NCBI GenBank assembly: GCA_902825845.1 | Contig: CADECM010000014.1 | Coordinates: 1-64,000 of the forward strand | DNA from: an uncultured beta proteobacterium | GTDB taxonomy: Bacteria > Pseudomonadota > Gammaproteobacteria > Burkholderiales > SG8-41 | Direction of reading: 5' to 3' | Length of the DNA stretch: 64,000 nucleotides | Shown here: positions 51,204 through 59,492 of the stretch, piece by piece | How the letters are laid out: each line of letters starts with the position of its first letter | How positions within the stretch are numbered: position 1 is the stretch's first letter | Position numbers and translations under genes: made by a program | The notes under the pieces: generated by a model | The model's input: only the letters and a program-made list of their open reading frames with translations | Told to the model about the DNA's origin: nothing | Database searches by the model: none

Positions 51204-52735
51204 GTACCGAATCCCCCACCACCCGCCGTCTCCATCACCACCCGATCGCCCTTGTTGAGCACCCAGTGATCAGCCGGATTGATCGCCTTGCCGTTCAACG
51301 TCAGTCCGCCCGCCTTGCCCGGCGCACCGCCGAAGATGCCCTGTGGCGCGGTCTTGTAGCGCGTCATGATCATCGACGCCATCATCGGCGTGTCGGCCAC
51401 CACTTCCACTTCAAAGCGCAGGCCATCGCCGCCCTGATGCTGGCCCGCGCCACCGCTGTTGCGCCGAATGGCGCGCTCGATCACGCGCACCGGCGCCATC
51501 TGCTCGAACACCTCGATCGGCGTGTTCGACAGGTTCGACGGAAACGACAGCATGGTGAACCCGTCGCGATGCTGGGTGGCGCCCTGCCCGGCATTCATGA
51601 AATTCACGGCTGCATACGGCCGGCCGCGATGTTCACCGGTGACTGTCATCGATGAATTGGAGGAGCCTTCCGCCAACGCGCGTTCGGGCAGCACGTCCGC
51701 CAGCGCCATCATGATCGCCGGCACCATCATGTGCCCGATCATGCCACGCCCGCCGCTCGCCGCGGGATAGGTCGGGTTGAAAATCGAGCCCAGCGGCGCA
51801 CTGGTGGAAATCGGCGTGAAGCTGCCTTCATTGTTGGGCACGTCAGGGCACAACAGCGCCTTCACCGCGAACGCGGAGTAGGCGAAGGTGTAAATCGGCA
51901 CCACGTTCACCGCGCGCGGCACCTGTGCGCTCGAGCCCGTGTAATCGATGGACAGTTTGTCGCCCTTCACCGTCACCGTGGCATTGATGATGATGGGCTC
52001 TTCAAAGCCGTCGTGCTGCGTCGCGCCGTGGTAGACGCCGTCGGGCACCTCGCGGATCGCCTTTTTCATCGCCGCCTCGGAGCGGCGGCGGATCTCCGCG
52101 CCCAGTGATTCGAGGTCGATTTCCTTCAGCAGCGGCTTCAGGCGCTCTTCCAGCATTTTGCACGCGGCCACCTGCGCCCAGATATCGCCCAGCGTCTGCT
52201 CCGGCACGCGCACGTTCTGCGCGATCACGTCGAGCAGGTTTTGATCGGGCTTGCCCGCGCTGATCAGCTTCATGCGCGGTATCTGCAGGCCTTCCTCATA
52301 AATATCGCGGATGCCGGCATTGCGGATACGCCCGCCGATGTCGGGCATGTGGCTCACCACCGCGGCATAGGCCACGATTTTGCCCTTGTGGAAAATCGGC
52401 ATCGCCACGTTGACGTCGTGGATGTGGCCGGTGCCCATCCACGGATCATTGGTGATCATCACGTCGCCGGGCTTCAACGTCTTCGGCGGAAATTTCTGCA
52501 GAAAATGTTTGACCGTCGCCGGCAGCGTGCCAATGAACGACGGAATTGACAGGATCGACTGCGCTATCGAGCGTCCCTGTGCGTCGGTGAGCACCACGGC
52601 AAAATCGTTGGCCTCGCGCACCAGTACCGAGAACGAGGTGCGCACGAAGGCGGCCGAGGCTTCGTCCACCATCGATACCAGACGCTTCCACTGGATTTCG
52701 AGGGAGATCGGGTCGAGTTTGGTTTTCCGAGTCAT
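51197..52735 (-). CDS. Hydantoinase B / oxoprolinase family subunit
   Basis: A 512-residue HyuB-type subunit. DPISLEIQWKRLVSMVDEA starts the family homology, and NDPWMGTGHIHDV, SHMPDIGGRI and the C-terminal GDRVVMETAGGGGFG are diagnostic. It pairs with the HyuA-type subunit encoded just upstream in an ATP-dependent hydrolase that opens hydantoin or 5-oxoproline rings, or acts as an acetone/acetophenone carboxylase-type complex. The start ATG at 52735 follows AAAGGAAA. An inverted repeat pair lies between the two subunit genes. Confidence 0.9.
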   Translation of the reverse strand: MTRKTKLDPISLEIQWKRLVSMVDEASAAFVRTSFSVLVREANDFAVVLTDAQGRSIAQSILSIPSFIGTLPATVKHFLQKFPPKTLKPGDVMITNDPWMGTGHIHDVNVAMPIFHKGKIVAYAAVVSHMPDIGGRIRNAGIRDIYEEGLQIPRMKLISAGKPDQNLLDVIAQNVRVPEQTLGDIWAQVAACKMLEERLKPLLKEIDLESLGAEIRRRSEAAMKKAIREVPDGVYHGATQHDGFEEPIIINATVTVKGDKLSIDYTGSSAQVPRAVNVVPIYTFAYSAFAVKALLCPDVPNNEGSFTPISTSAPLGSIFNPTYPAASGGRGMIGHMMVPAIMMALADVLPERALAEGSSNSSMTVTGEHRGRPYAAVNFMNAGQGATQHRDGFTMLSFPSNLSNTPIEVFEQMAPVRVIERAIRRNSGGAGQHQGGDGLRFEVEVVADTPMMASMIMTRYKTAPQGIFGGAPGKAGGLTLNGKAINPADHWVLNKGDRVVMETAGGGGFGTR

Positions 52736-52766
52736 CCGAGTTTCCTTTGTGTGACCAACCCATCGT

Positions 52767-52845
52767 GTCGTTCCCGCGCAGGCGGGAACCCATAACATTG
52801 GGCCACTTGAGACGCCCTATAAATTCCCGCCTGCGCGGGAATGAC
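52767..52845. repeat. Inverted pair of palindromic repeats (BIME-like)
   Basis: GTCGTTCCCGCGCAGGCGGG (with AACC, 52767-52790) is followed by AAATTCCCGCCTGCGCGGGA (with ATGAC, 52821-52845), a near-perfect reverse complement 30 bases away. The pair sits between the two hydantoinase subunit genes. It is the same type of unit as at 32148 and 55044, but with CCCGC in place of CCGGC. Confidence 0.85.
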
Positions 52846-52886
52846 ACCGCAGGTATCGCGCCATCGGCGTTGTGTACCCATGGCCG

Positions 52887-54998
52887 TCAAAACTCCCTGA
52901 TCGTCACCGACACTGTGTAGTCCGGCAAAATCCGCAAGTCGGATTTCACCGGTACCACCAGCGTCGACTCACGCTCTTCCAGCACCACCGGCCCGGTGAG
53001 CCGCGTGCCGGGCTTCAATGAATAACGGTCATACACCGGCACCGGCGCGTATTTCTTTCTCAGCGGCAGATAGATGTCGCGCTTGCCACGCATCACCGGC
53101 TTGAGCGAAGACCGCGCATCGCCCCAGGTAAATATGTGACTCTTCACCACCGAGCGCCCGGTGAGCCGCCAGGTAATCACCTGCGGCGCGGCACCCGGCA
53201 CCAGATGGCCGTACAGCTGGCGGTAGTTGGTCTCGAATGCCTTGAGCAGTGCGGGCGACAGGGACTCGCCCGCGTTGCGCCAGGGCAAACTCACCGATAC
53301 ATTGTGCCCCTGTCCCGCATAGCGCATTTCCGCGCCGATATACCACTTGATGGTCTTCAGGTCGGCGCCCGCGGATTTGAGTTCCGCCTCGGCATCGTCT
53401 CGCATGTCCGCGTAGGCCGTGGCCACCTGCTTCCAGTCGATGTCTTTCAGCAGGCACGGTTGCGACCACGCGCGGTCCACCCGTGCGGGTGCGGCCAGCA
53501 GACCCAGGCACGAGCCCGCGCCCGCGGCGATGGTCGCCAGCACGCGCGGAATCTGCAGCTTGCGCGCCACTTCAACCACATGCACCGGTCCCGCGCCACC
53601 GGTGGCCACCATGGTGAACTCGCGCGGATCGTGACCCTTCTCGGCGATGTGAATGCGTGCGGCGGCGGCCATGTTTTCGTTGACGATATTACAGATGCCC
53701 CAGGCAACGTCCGTCGTCGTGAGCCTGAGCTTTGACGCCAGCTTGCCGAGCGCGGCTTCGGACAGATCGCGCCGCAGCTTCATCTCGCCGCCGAGGAAGT
53801 TGTCGGCGTTGAGATAGCCCAGCGCCAGGTCGGCATCGGTCACCGTCGCCTCCGTGCCACCCTGGTTGTAGCAGGCCGGGCCGGGATCGGCGCCCGAGCT
53901 TTCCGGACCAACATTGAGCAGGCCCAGATCGTTCACATGCGCGATCGAGCCGCCGCCTGCGCCAATTTCGATGAGGTCGATACTCGGAATCAGAATCGGC
54001 AAGCCCGAACCGCGCTTGAAGCGCGCCACGCGCGCGCATTCGAAGCTATGCGCGATCAGCGGCTCGCCACCCACGGCAACGCAGGCCTTGGCCGTAGTAC
54101 CGCCCATGTCGAAGGCGAGGATTTGATCGATGCCGGCATTGCGCGCGGTGTTCAGCGCGGACAACACGCCACCCGCGGGGCCGGATTCCAGCAGCAGAAT
54201 CGGCGTTTCCGCCGCGGCCTTGCCCGAGGTAAAGCCGCCGCTCGATACCATGATCCGCAGCGGCGCTTTGGGCGCGAGTTCGTGCACACGCGTATCCAGC
54301 CGGTTCAGGTATTCCGCCATCAGCGGCTGCACGTAGGCATTGGCCGCCACCGTCGACATCCGTTCGTACTCGCGGATTTCGCGCGCGATGTTGGATGAGA
54401 TGGAGACCGCAAGCTGCGGAAAACGCCGGTGGATCGCGGCTTCAATCTGCTTTTCATGCGCGTCATTCACGTAAGCGTGCAGGAAGCACACGCCGACGGC
54501 CTCCACATCCAGAGCGGCCACCGCATCCATCAGCCGGTTGATTTCCGCTTGTGCCAACGGCTGCACCACCGCGCCTTCAACATCCATGCGTTCGGCCGCT
54601 TCGAGGCGCTTGTCGACACCGACCAGCGGCTGCGGGATTTCCAGGTTGAGGTCATACAATTCGTAGCGAATTTCGCGGCCGATGCTCAGTACATCGCGCG
54701 TGCCCTGCGTGACGATGAGCCCGGTTTTTGCGCCTTTGCGCTCGATCAGCGTGTTGGTCACCAGCGTGGTGCCATGTACCACTTCAGCGACATGCGCGCT
54801 TGCCTGAGCAGCAGTCACCTGGCGTAACAAATCCGCCATGACGGTCGTCACTGCCTCGCCCGGATCGCGCGGCGTGGTCAGTGTTTTCGCCACCCAGATG
54901 CGGCCGCCGGGCGTGAGCACGGCAAGGCCGTCGGTGAAGGTGCCGCCGATGTCTACGGCGATGCGGATGGAGGGATTTCTTTTGCTTGTCATTGCCAC
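52887..54998 (-). CDS. Hydantoinase A / oxoprolinase family subunit
   Basis: A 703-residue HyuA-type subunit of the ASKHA fold. It begins with AVDIGGTFTDGLAVL (phosphate 1 motif) and shows GTTLVTNTLIERKGAKTG, the phosphate 2 motif region LAFDMGGTTAKAC, and GTEATVTDADLALG. The C-terminal domain with ERESTLVVPV is present. It provides the ATP-dependent phosphorylation half of the two-subunit hydrolase with the HyuB protein encoded next. Start at MAMTSKR, with a second ATG two codons later. The substrate is unknown. Confidence 0.9.
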   Translation of the reverse strand: MAMTSKRNPSIRIAVDIGGTFTDGLAVLTPGGRIWVAKTLTTPRDPGEAVTTVMADLLRQVTAAQASAHVAEVVHGTTLVTNTLIERKGAKTGLIVTQGTRDVLSIGREIRYELYDLNLEIPQPLVGVDKRLEAAERMDVEGAVVQPLAQAEINRLMDAVAALDVEAVGVCFLHAYVNDAHEKQIEAAIHRRFPQLAVSISSNIAREIREYERMSTVAANAYVQPLMAEYLNRLDTRVHELAPKAPLRIMVSSGGFTSGKAAAETPILLLESGPAGGVLSALNTARNAGIDQILAFDMGGTTAKACVAVGGEPLIAHSFECARVARFKRGSGLPILIPSIDLIEIGAGGGSIAHVNDLGLLNVGPESSGADPGPACYNQGGTEATVTDADLALGYLNADNFLGGEMKLRRDLSEAALGKLASKLRLTTTDVAWGICNIVNENMAAAARIHIAEKGHDPREFTMVATGGAGPVHVVEVARKLQIPRVLATIAAGAGSCLGLLAAPARVDRAWSQPCLLKDIDWKQVATAYADMRDDAEAELKSAGADLKTIKWYIGAEMRYAGQGHNVSVSLPWRNAGESLSPALLKAFETNYRQLYGHLVPGAAPQVITWRLTGRSVVKSHIFTWGDARSSLKPVMRGKRDIYLPLRKKYAPVPVYDRYSLKPGTRLTGPVVLEERESTLVVPVKSDLRILPDYTVSVTIREF

Positions 54999-55043
54999 TT
55001 TGGATTCCGCCTCAAACAGCTATACAGTTAACCGGGTTACGAA

Positions 55044-55137
55044 CTGGGTCCCGGCCTGCGCCGGGACGACGATGTTTGGCAGTGAGACTGCATTTGCACT
55101 TGCCACAGTCGTCATTCCGGCGAAGGCCGGAATCCAG
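55044..55137. repeat. Inverted pair of palindromic repeats (BIME-like)
   Basis: CTGGGTCCCGGCCTGCGCCG (with GGACGAC, 55044-55070) faces GTCATTCCGGCGAAGGCCGG (with AATCCAG; whole unit 55110-55137). The two are imperfect reverse complements. They lie between the hydantoinase A gene and the broken GIY-YIG gene. Confidence 0.8.
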
Positions 55138-55155
55138 AATCGTCGTTTGCCTTTT

Positions 55156-55440
55156 TCAAATCAGCTTTTCATAGAGGTCCATCCAGTGCGGATTCATTTC
55201 CTCAATCAATCGCAACTTCCACTTTCGCCTCCATTCTTTCAGCGCCTTCTCGCGCGCAATGGCTGATTCCATTGTTGCATGCACCTCTTACCATACGAGC
55301 CGATGTACACCGTGTCGTTTGGTAAACCCATCCACGAAATCATTCTTGTGTTCCCATACGCGTTTCACCAGATCGGAAGTCACACCAATGTAAGGCTTAC
55401 CGTTCCTCTTGCTCGCTAACATATAGACGCACGGCTGCAT
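55156..55440 (-). pseudogene. GIY-YIG nuclease-family gene interrupted by an in-frame TAA
   Basis: A 94-codon frame on the minus strand with the full GIY-YIG homology. It starts MQPCVYMLASKRNGKPYIG, contains VTSDLVKRVWEHKN, and after the interruption continues EVHATMESAIAREKALKEWRR to a natural TGA at 55158-55156. The codon at 55290-55288 (codon 51) is TAA where relatives have a tyrosine codon (LVWYEV). Everything else is intact, so it is a single nonsense change: a very recent pseudogene, a sequencing error, or a truncated 50-residue protein. The family is related to UvrC and small stand-alone GIY-YIG proteins of unknown role. Confidence 0.82.
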
Positions 55441-55474
55441 CGCTGCTGGGTTCTGGCCTTCTCCAGAACGACGA

Positions 55475-55930
55475 CTAGAAATACCCCTTCAACATTGCCG
55501 GCACCCAGTCTGCCTGCTTCGAATTGTCGACACTGTCGAACTCCGGAATGAACGGCTTGATATCCAGCACCGGCGTGCCGTCCATCGCATCGAGGCCGGA
55601 CACGGTCAGCACATTGCCGTCGATCGAGATCAGTTTCACTGGCGTCACGCCAATCGGATTGGGGCGGAACTTGGTACGCTGTGCGAATACACCCACCGGC
55701 GGCAGATGTTCCATGCCGCGCGGTTGGCGTAACAATTGTTTGGCTTTGTCGAACGGCGGAATCTGATCCAAATGAAAAATCACTACCACGTGCGAAAAAT
55801 CCGCCAGCCCCTGCAGGCCAGAGACAAGATCGGCGTTGATCTCGATTGTCGATTCGGCGCCGGCCCAGTTGCCGGTGGACATTTTGTTGATGGCGTTTCG
55901 GACGATACCGACAGGGAAAAACGTAACCAT
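55475..55930 (-). CDS. TrmO-like (TsaA/UPF0066) tRNA methyltransferase-family protein
   Basis: A 151-residue protein of the TsaA/VirR/TrmO family. The family hallmark GVFAQRTKFRPNPIGVTPVKL is near residues 79-99, with VSGLDAMDGTPVLDIKP after it. TrmO makes N6-methyl-t6A at position 37 of certain tRNAs using SAM. This protein is shorter than E. coli TrmO (235 residues), so it lacks the C-terminal domain and may differ in target. Its start ATG lies at the end of an AT-rich motif copy. It is 18 bases downstream of the flavin oxidoreductase gene. Confidence 0.85.
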   Translation of the reverse strand: MVTFFPVGIVRNAINKMSTGNWAGAESTIEINADLVSGLQGLADFSHVVVIFHLDQIPPFDKAKQLLRQPRGMEHLPPVGVFAQRTKFRPNPIGVTPVKLISIDGNVLTVSGLDAMDGTPVLDIKPFIPEFDSVDNSKQADWVPAMLKGYF

Positions 55931-55941
55931 TTGATTTTATT
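55923..55941 (-). repeat. AT-rich intergenic motif, copy E
   Basis: AATAAAATCAAATGGTTAC on the minus strand, in the junction between the flavin oxidoreductase stop and the TrmO-like gene; the ATG of the latter lies within the motif. Confidence 0.5.
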
Positions 55942-55948
55942 GAATATT

Positions 55949-57082
55949 TTATCTAGAGATATCTCGGATTTGCTCACGCCGCCGCAGCCACCAGGCGTAT
56001 TCGTCGGGCAGCAGATCGAGGTAGCCGGCATCGCCCAGTTGCTTCGCGGCATGCACCGGCCAGTTGGGGTTGTACAGAAACTCACGCGCCATTGCGATCA
56101 GATCGGCCTGACCGCGCTGAAGAATGTCTTCGGCGTGTTCCGCTTCGGTGATCAATCCCACGGCGCACGACATCACACCGGCTTCCTTACGCACGCGCGC
56201 CGCGTACGGCACCTGATAGCCGGGCGTGCGCGGCACGATGGCCATGTTGAGCGGGCCATTGATGCCGCCGGACGAACAGGCGATGACATCGACGCCCCGC
56301 GCCTTGAGTTCGCGCGCCAGTTGCACGGTGTCGTCCATGCTCCATGCACCGCCGTCGCCGTCCACCGCCGACACGCGAAACCACAATGGCTTGTCCTTGG
56401 GCCACACCGCGCGCACCGCTTCAGTGAGTTCCAGCGCGAAGCGCATGCGGCCCTGCAGATCGCCGCCGTAGCCGTCCGTCCGCTTGTTGGCGAGCGGCGA
56501 CAGGAACTGGTGAATCAGGTAGCCATGCGCGCCATGAATCTCGACGATGTCGAATCCAGCGTCCAGCGTGCGCAACGCCGCCTCGCGCCATGCACTGATC
56601 ACTTCGCGGATCTCCGCAGCCGACAGTTCGTGCGGCACCTGCGCATCGTCGCGATGCGGCAATGCACTGGGCGAAACACCCCGCCACGGCGCCATGCCGG
56701 CGCCGGCATCGGCGTCACTCAGCGGTTTGAAGTTGGTCCACGGTGGCCCGCACGACGCCTTGCGGCCGGAGTGGCCGATCTGCATCGCCGGAATGCTCTT
56801 GTTGCCGCGGATGAAGTCCGTGATGCGCCGGTACATCGGCACGTGCCGATCGCTGTAAATGCCGGCACAGCCGTAGGTCTTGCGCGCGCGCTGCTCGACT
56901 GCGGTCTCCTCGCAAAAAATGATCGCGGCACCACCGAGCGCAAACTTGCCCAGATGCACCAGGTGCCAGTCGGTGGGCCCGCCATCCTCGGACGAGTACT
57001 GGCACATCGGCGAGACGACGATGCGATTGCGCGCGGTAAGGCCGGCGAGTTGAATGGGTGTGAACAATAGCGGTCGGGACAT
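55949..57082 (-). CDS. OYE-family NADH:flavin oxidoreductase (YqjM/xenobiotic reductase type)
   Basis: A 377-residue old-yellow-enzyme homologue. Its N-terminus holds MCQYSSEDG with the YqjM-type cysteine, QIGHSGRKAS, the active-site HGAHGYLIHQFLSP, and the long NKRTDGYGGDLQGR segment. FMN is the expected cofactor. It reduces activated double bonds of enones, nitroaromatics or similar electrophiles with NADPH. Followed by the TrmO-like gene; upstream is an inverted repeat of 30-base arms. Confidence 0.92.
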   Translation of the reverse strand: MSRPLLFTPIQLAGLTARNRIVVSPMCQYSSEDGGPTDWHLVHLGKFALGGAAIIFCEETAVEQRARKTYGCAGIYSDRHVPMYRRITDFIRGNKSIPAMQIGHSGRKASCGPPWTNFKPLSDADAGAGMAPWRGVSPSALPHRDDAQVPHELSAAEIREVISAWREAALRTLDAGFDIVEIHGAHGYLIHQFLSPLANKRTDGYGGDLQGRMRFALELTEAVRAVWPKDKPLWFRVSAVDGDGGAWSMDDTVQLARELKARGVDVIACSSGGINGPLNMAIVPRTPGYQVPYAARVRKEAGVMSCAVGLITEAEHAEDILQRGQADLIAMAREFLYNPNWPVHAAKQLGDAGYLDLLPDEYAWWLRRREQIRDISR

Positions 57083-57100
57083 AAAATTCGAAAAACCCTG

Positions 57101-57170
57101 GACGCAGATTTACGCAGATAAACGCGGATTAACTGCAAACAATCTGCGTTTATCTGCGCAAATCTGCGTC
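57101..57170. repeat. Large inverted repeat with 30-base arms
   Basis: An arm starting GACGCAGATTTACGCAGATA (57101-57130) pairs with an arm ending TCTGCGCAAATCTGCGTC (57141-57170), with two mismatches, around a 10-base loop. The arms are themselves made of repeated ACGCAGAT units. Related ATCTGCGTTTATCTGCG phrases recur between genes in diverse bacteria. It lies between the aminotransferase and oxidoreductase genes and could end transcription or stabilise mRNA ends. Confidence 0.9.
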
Positions 57171-57184
57171 AAACGCTTTTGACG

Positions 57185-58384
57185 TTACTTCAACTCCGCC
57201 ACCGCGCGCTGCATGCGCCGGCACGCTTCTTCGAGATTTTTCATGTCGGTGGCAATCGACATGCGGAAGTACGGCGACATGCCATATGCCGCGCCCAGCA
57301 CCACCGCCACGCCGTGATCCATGAGGTGCATCACCACGTCGGTTTCGTTTTCGAGAACCTTCCCGGCCGGCGTTTTCCGTCCGAACAGGTCGCCGCAGCG
57401 CACGAACAGGTAAAACGCGCCCTCGGGGTAATTCGGCTGCAAGCCGGGAATGTCCTTGAACATGTCAAGCACGCGGTCGCGCCGCGCCTGATACTCCGCA
57501 GCGTAGCCCGGAATGAATTCCTGCGGACCATTGAGCGCCGCGACCGCCGCCCACTGACTGATGGAACTCACGCCCGCGGTGCTTTGCGACTGCAGCTTGA
57601 CGATGTTCTTGATCAGCTCCTTCGGTCCGGCGGCGTAACCCAGCCGGAAACCGGTCATCGCGTAGGCCTTGGAGACGCCGTTGACCGTCAGCGTGCGGTC
57701 GTAGAGTCTGGGTTCGACCTGCGCAATGGTGGCAAACTCGATGCCATCAAAGCGCAGGTGCTCATAAACGTCGTCGGTCAATACCCACACCTGCGGGTGT
57801 TTGAGCAGCACATCGGCCAGCGCGCGCAACTCCGCGCGCGAATACACCGCACCGGTGGGATTATTGGGCGAATTGATGAACAGCCACTTGGTACGCGGCG
57901 TGATCGCCGCCTCCAGCTGCGCAGGCGTCAGCTTGAAGCCGCTTTCGGCGCTGCACGGCACTTCCACTGGCGTGCCGTCGGAAACCAGCACCATGTCGAG
58001 GTACGAAATCCAGTATGGCGCGGGGATGATCGCCTCGTCGCCCTGGCCGATGGTGGAGAGCATGGCATTGAACAGGATTTGCTTGCTGCCGGTGCCGATC
58101 ATCACCTGATCGGCACTGTATTTGAGCCCGTTCTCGCGCTGGAACTTGCGTGCCACGGCCTCGCGCAATTCGGGAATGCCGTCGATCGGCGGATACTTGG
58201 TCTCATTGCGCGCCAGCGCCTCCATCACGCCCTGTTTCACATGTTCCGGCGTGTTGAAGTCCGGCTGGCCGATGGTCAGCGCAATGATGTCGCGGCCCTG
58301 CGTACGCAACTCGCGCGCGCGCATGGTCGCTGCCGTGCTGGGGGAGAGTTTGATGCGGCCTAGCCGGTCGGAATAAAAGCCCAT
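57185..58384 (-). CDS. Class I/II pyridoxal-phosphate aminotransferase (aspartate aminotransferase type)
   Basis: A 399-residue fold-type I aminotransferase. It begins GFYSDRLGRIKLSPSTAAT, has TIGQPDFNTPEHVK, SPNNPTGAVYSR and the PLP-binding lysine in TVNGVSKAYAMTGFRLGYA. It is close to the bacterial aspartate/prephenate aminotransferases of subgroup I-gamma/beta. The likely reaction is transamination of aspartate or an aromatic amino acid with 2-oxoglutarate. It is upstream of the inverted repeat and follows the seventh Bug receptor gene by 18 bases, so both may be co-transcribed. Confidence 0.9.
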   Translation of the reverse strand: MGFYSDRLGRIKLSPSTAATMRARELRTQGRDIIALTIGQPDFNTPEHVKQGVMEALARNETKYPPIDGIPELREAVARKFQRENGLKYSADQVMIGTGSKQILFNAMLSTIGQGDEAIIPAPYWISYLDMVLVSDGTPVEVPCSAESGFKLTPAQLEAAITPRTKWLFINSPNNPTGAVYSRAELRALADVLLKHPQVWVLTDDVYEHLRFDGIEFATIAQVEPRLYDRTLTVNGVSKAYAMTGFRLGYAAGPKELIKNIVKLQSQSTAGVSSISQWAAVAALNGPQEFIPGYAAEYQARRDRVLDMFKDIPGLQPNYPEGAFYLFVRCGDLFGRKTPAGKVLENETDVVMHLMDHGVAVVLGAAYGMSPYFRMSIATDMKNLEEACRRMQRAVAELK

Positions 58385-58402
58385 TGGTTTTCCCTGAAAC
58401 GG

Positions 58403-59374
58403 TTATTCGAATTTGATGCCTTGCTCGCGAATGACCTTGCCCCATTTCGCGGTTTCCTGCTTTTGGTAAGCGACCAGTTGTTCGGGCGAACTGCCCACCG
58501 GATCGACACCCTGCGCCCTGAGTTTGTCGCGCACGTCGCTCGCCGCCAGCGCGCGCACCGCTTCACGATTGACTCGGGCCAGCAGCTCGCGCGGCGTGCC
58601 GGCAGGGGCAAACAGCGCGAACGAGGTCACCGATTCGAAATCGGGCAGGCCGGATTCGTGCACCGTCGGCACCTGCGGCATCAGCGGTGTGCGCTTGAGC
58701 GTGCTGGTGGCCAGCGCGCGCACGCGGCCGGCCGTGGCGTGTGGCGCCACCGTGATGGCATCGACGAAGGAAAGCGCGGTTTCGCCGGAAATCAGCGCCT
58801 GGAACGACGGCCCGCCGCCCTTGTACGGCACATGGGTCATGCGGATTTTCGCCATGTTCATGAACAACTCGGTAGCCATATGGCTGGTGGCGCCCACACC
58901 GGCGCTGGAAAACGCGATCTGTCCCGGTCTGCTGCGCGCCAGCCCGATCAGATCCCGCGCGGTTTTCACCGGCAACGAGGCATGCACGGTAAGGATCTGC
59001 GGATTCACCGCCACCAGCGAAATCGGCGCGAATGCCGTGTCGTTGTCGTACTGAATGTTCTTGTACAGATGCGGCGCGATGGCAAAGGTGCTGTTGGTGC
59101 CAATCAGCAGCGTATAGCCGTCGGGCGCTGCCTTGGCCGCCAGCGCATGGCCGATGGTGCCGGTGGCACCGCCGCGGTTGTCGACGATCCACTGCTGGCC
59201 GGTGTAGTCGGCGAGTTTTTGCGCAAGGATGCGGCCGATCGAATCGGTCGATCCACCCGCCGCCCACGGCACGATCAGGCGCACGGTCTTGTTCGGGTAG
59301 TCCTGCGCCTGCGCCGCTGCCGGCATGGCGAGGAGGCCGTACACGGCCAGCGTCTTGATTGGTAGTTTCATCAT
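58403..59374 (-). CDS. Bug/TctC-family periplasmic substrate-binding protein (7)
   Basis: A 323-residue Bug receptor with a signal peptide ending AMPAAAQAQDYP. The ligand loop is VPWAAGGSTDSIGR, with VDNRGGATGTIGH and HVPYKGGGPSFQA. The aminotransferase gene starts 18 bases downstream in the same orientation. No permease subunits are nearby. Divergent from the alpha/beta hydrolase gene at 59493. Confidence 0.9.
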   Translation of the reverse strand: MMKLPIKTLAVYGLLAMPAAAQAQDYPNKTVRLIVPWAAGGSTDSIGRILAQKLADYTGQQWIVDNRGGATGTIGHALAAKAAPDGYTLLIGTNSTFAIAPHLYKNIQYDNDTAFAPISLVAVNPQILTVHASLPVKTARDLIGLARSRPGQIAFSSAGVGATSHMATELFMNMAKIRMTHVPYKGGGPSFQALISGETALSFVDAITVAPHATAGRVRALATSTLKRTPLMPQVPTVHESGLPDFESVTSFALFAPAGTPRELLARVNREAVRALAASDVRDKLRAQGVDPVGSSPEQLVAYQKQETAKWGKVIREQGIKFE

Positions 59375-59492
59375 GTTGTGTTGTAGGCGATCACGTCAGG
59401 TTTCTGCGGGATTCTACCGGGAAACCCGGCGCAGCCATGCGGCGTGTAAAATTCCCGCTCTGCAAATCTTTTCACAAAAAGAGGGAGAAACG

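Noticed and set aside
55288-55290. TAA in the GIY-YIG gene as a recoded amino acid
   Set aside because: TAA recoding is not expected in this bacterial group. Unlike the UGA sites there is no catalytic Cys context, so a nonsense mutation or sequencing error is simpler.
57101-57170. CRISPR-like repeat made of ACGCAGAT units
   Set aside because: The units are abutting and inverted with a single 10-base loop; there are no spacers.
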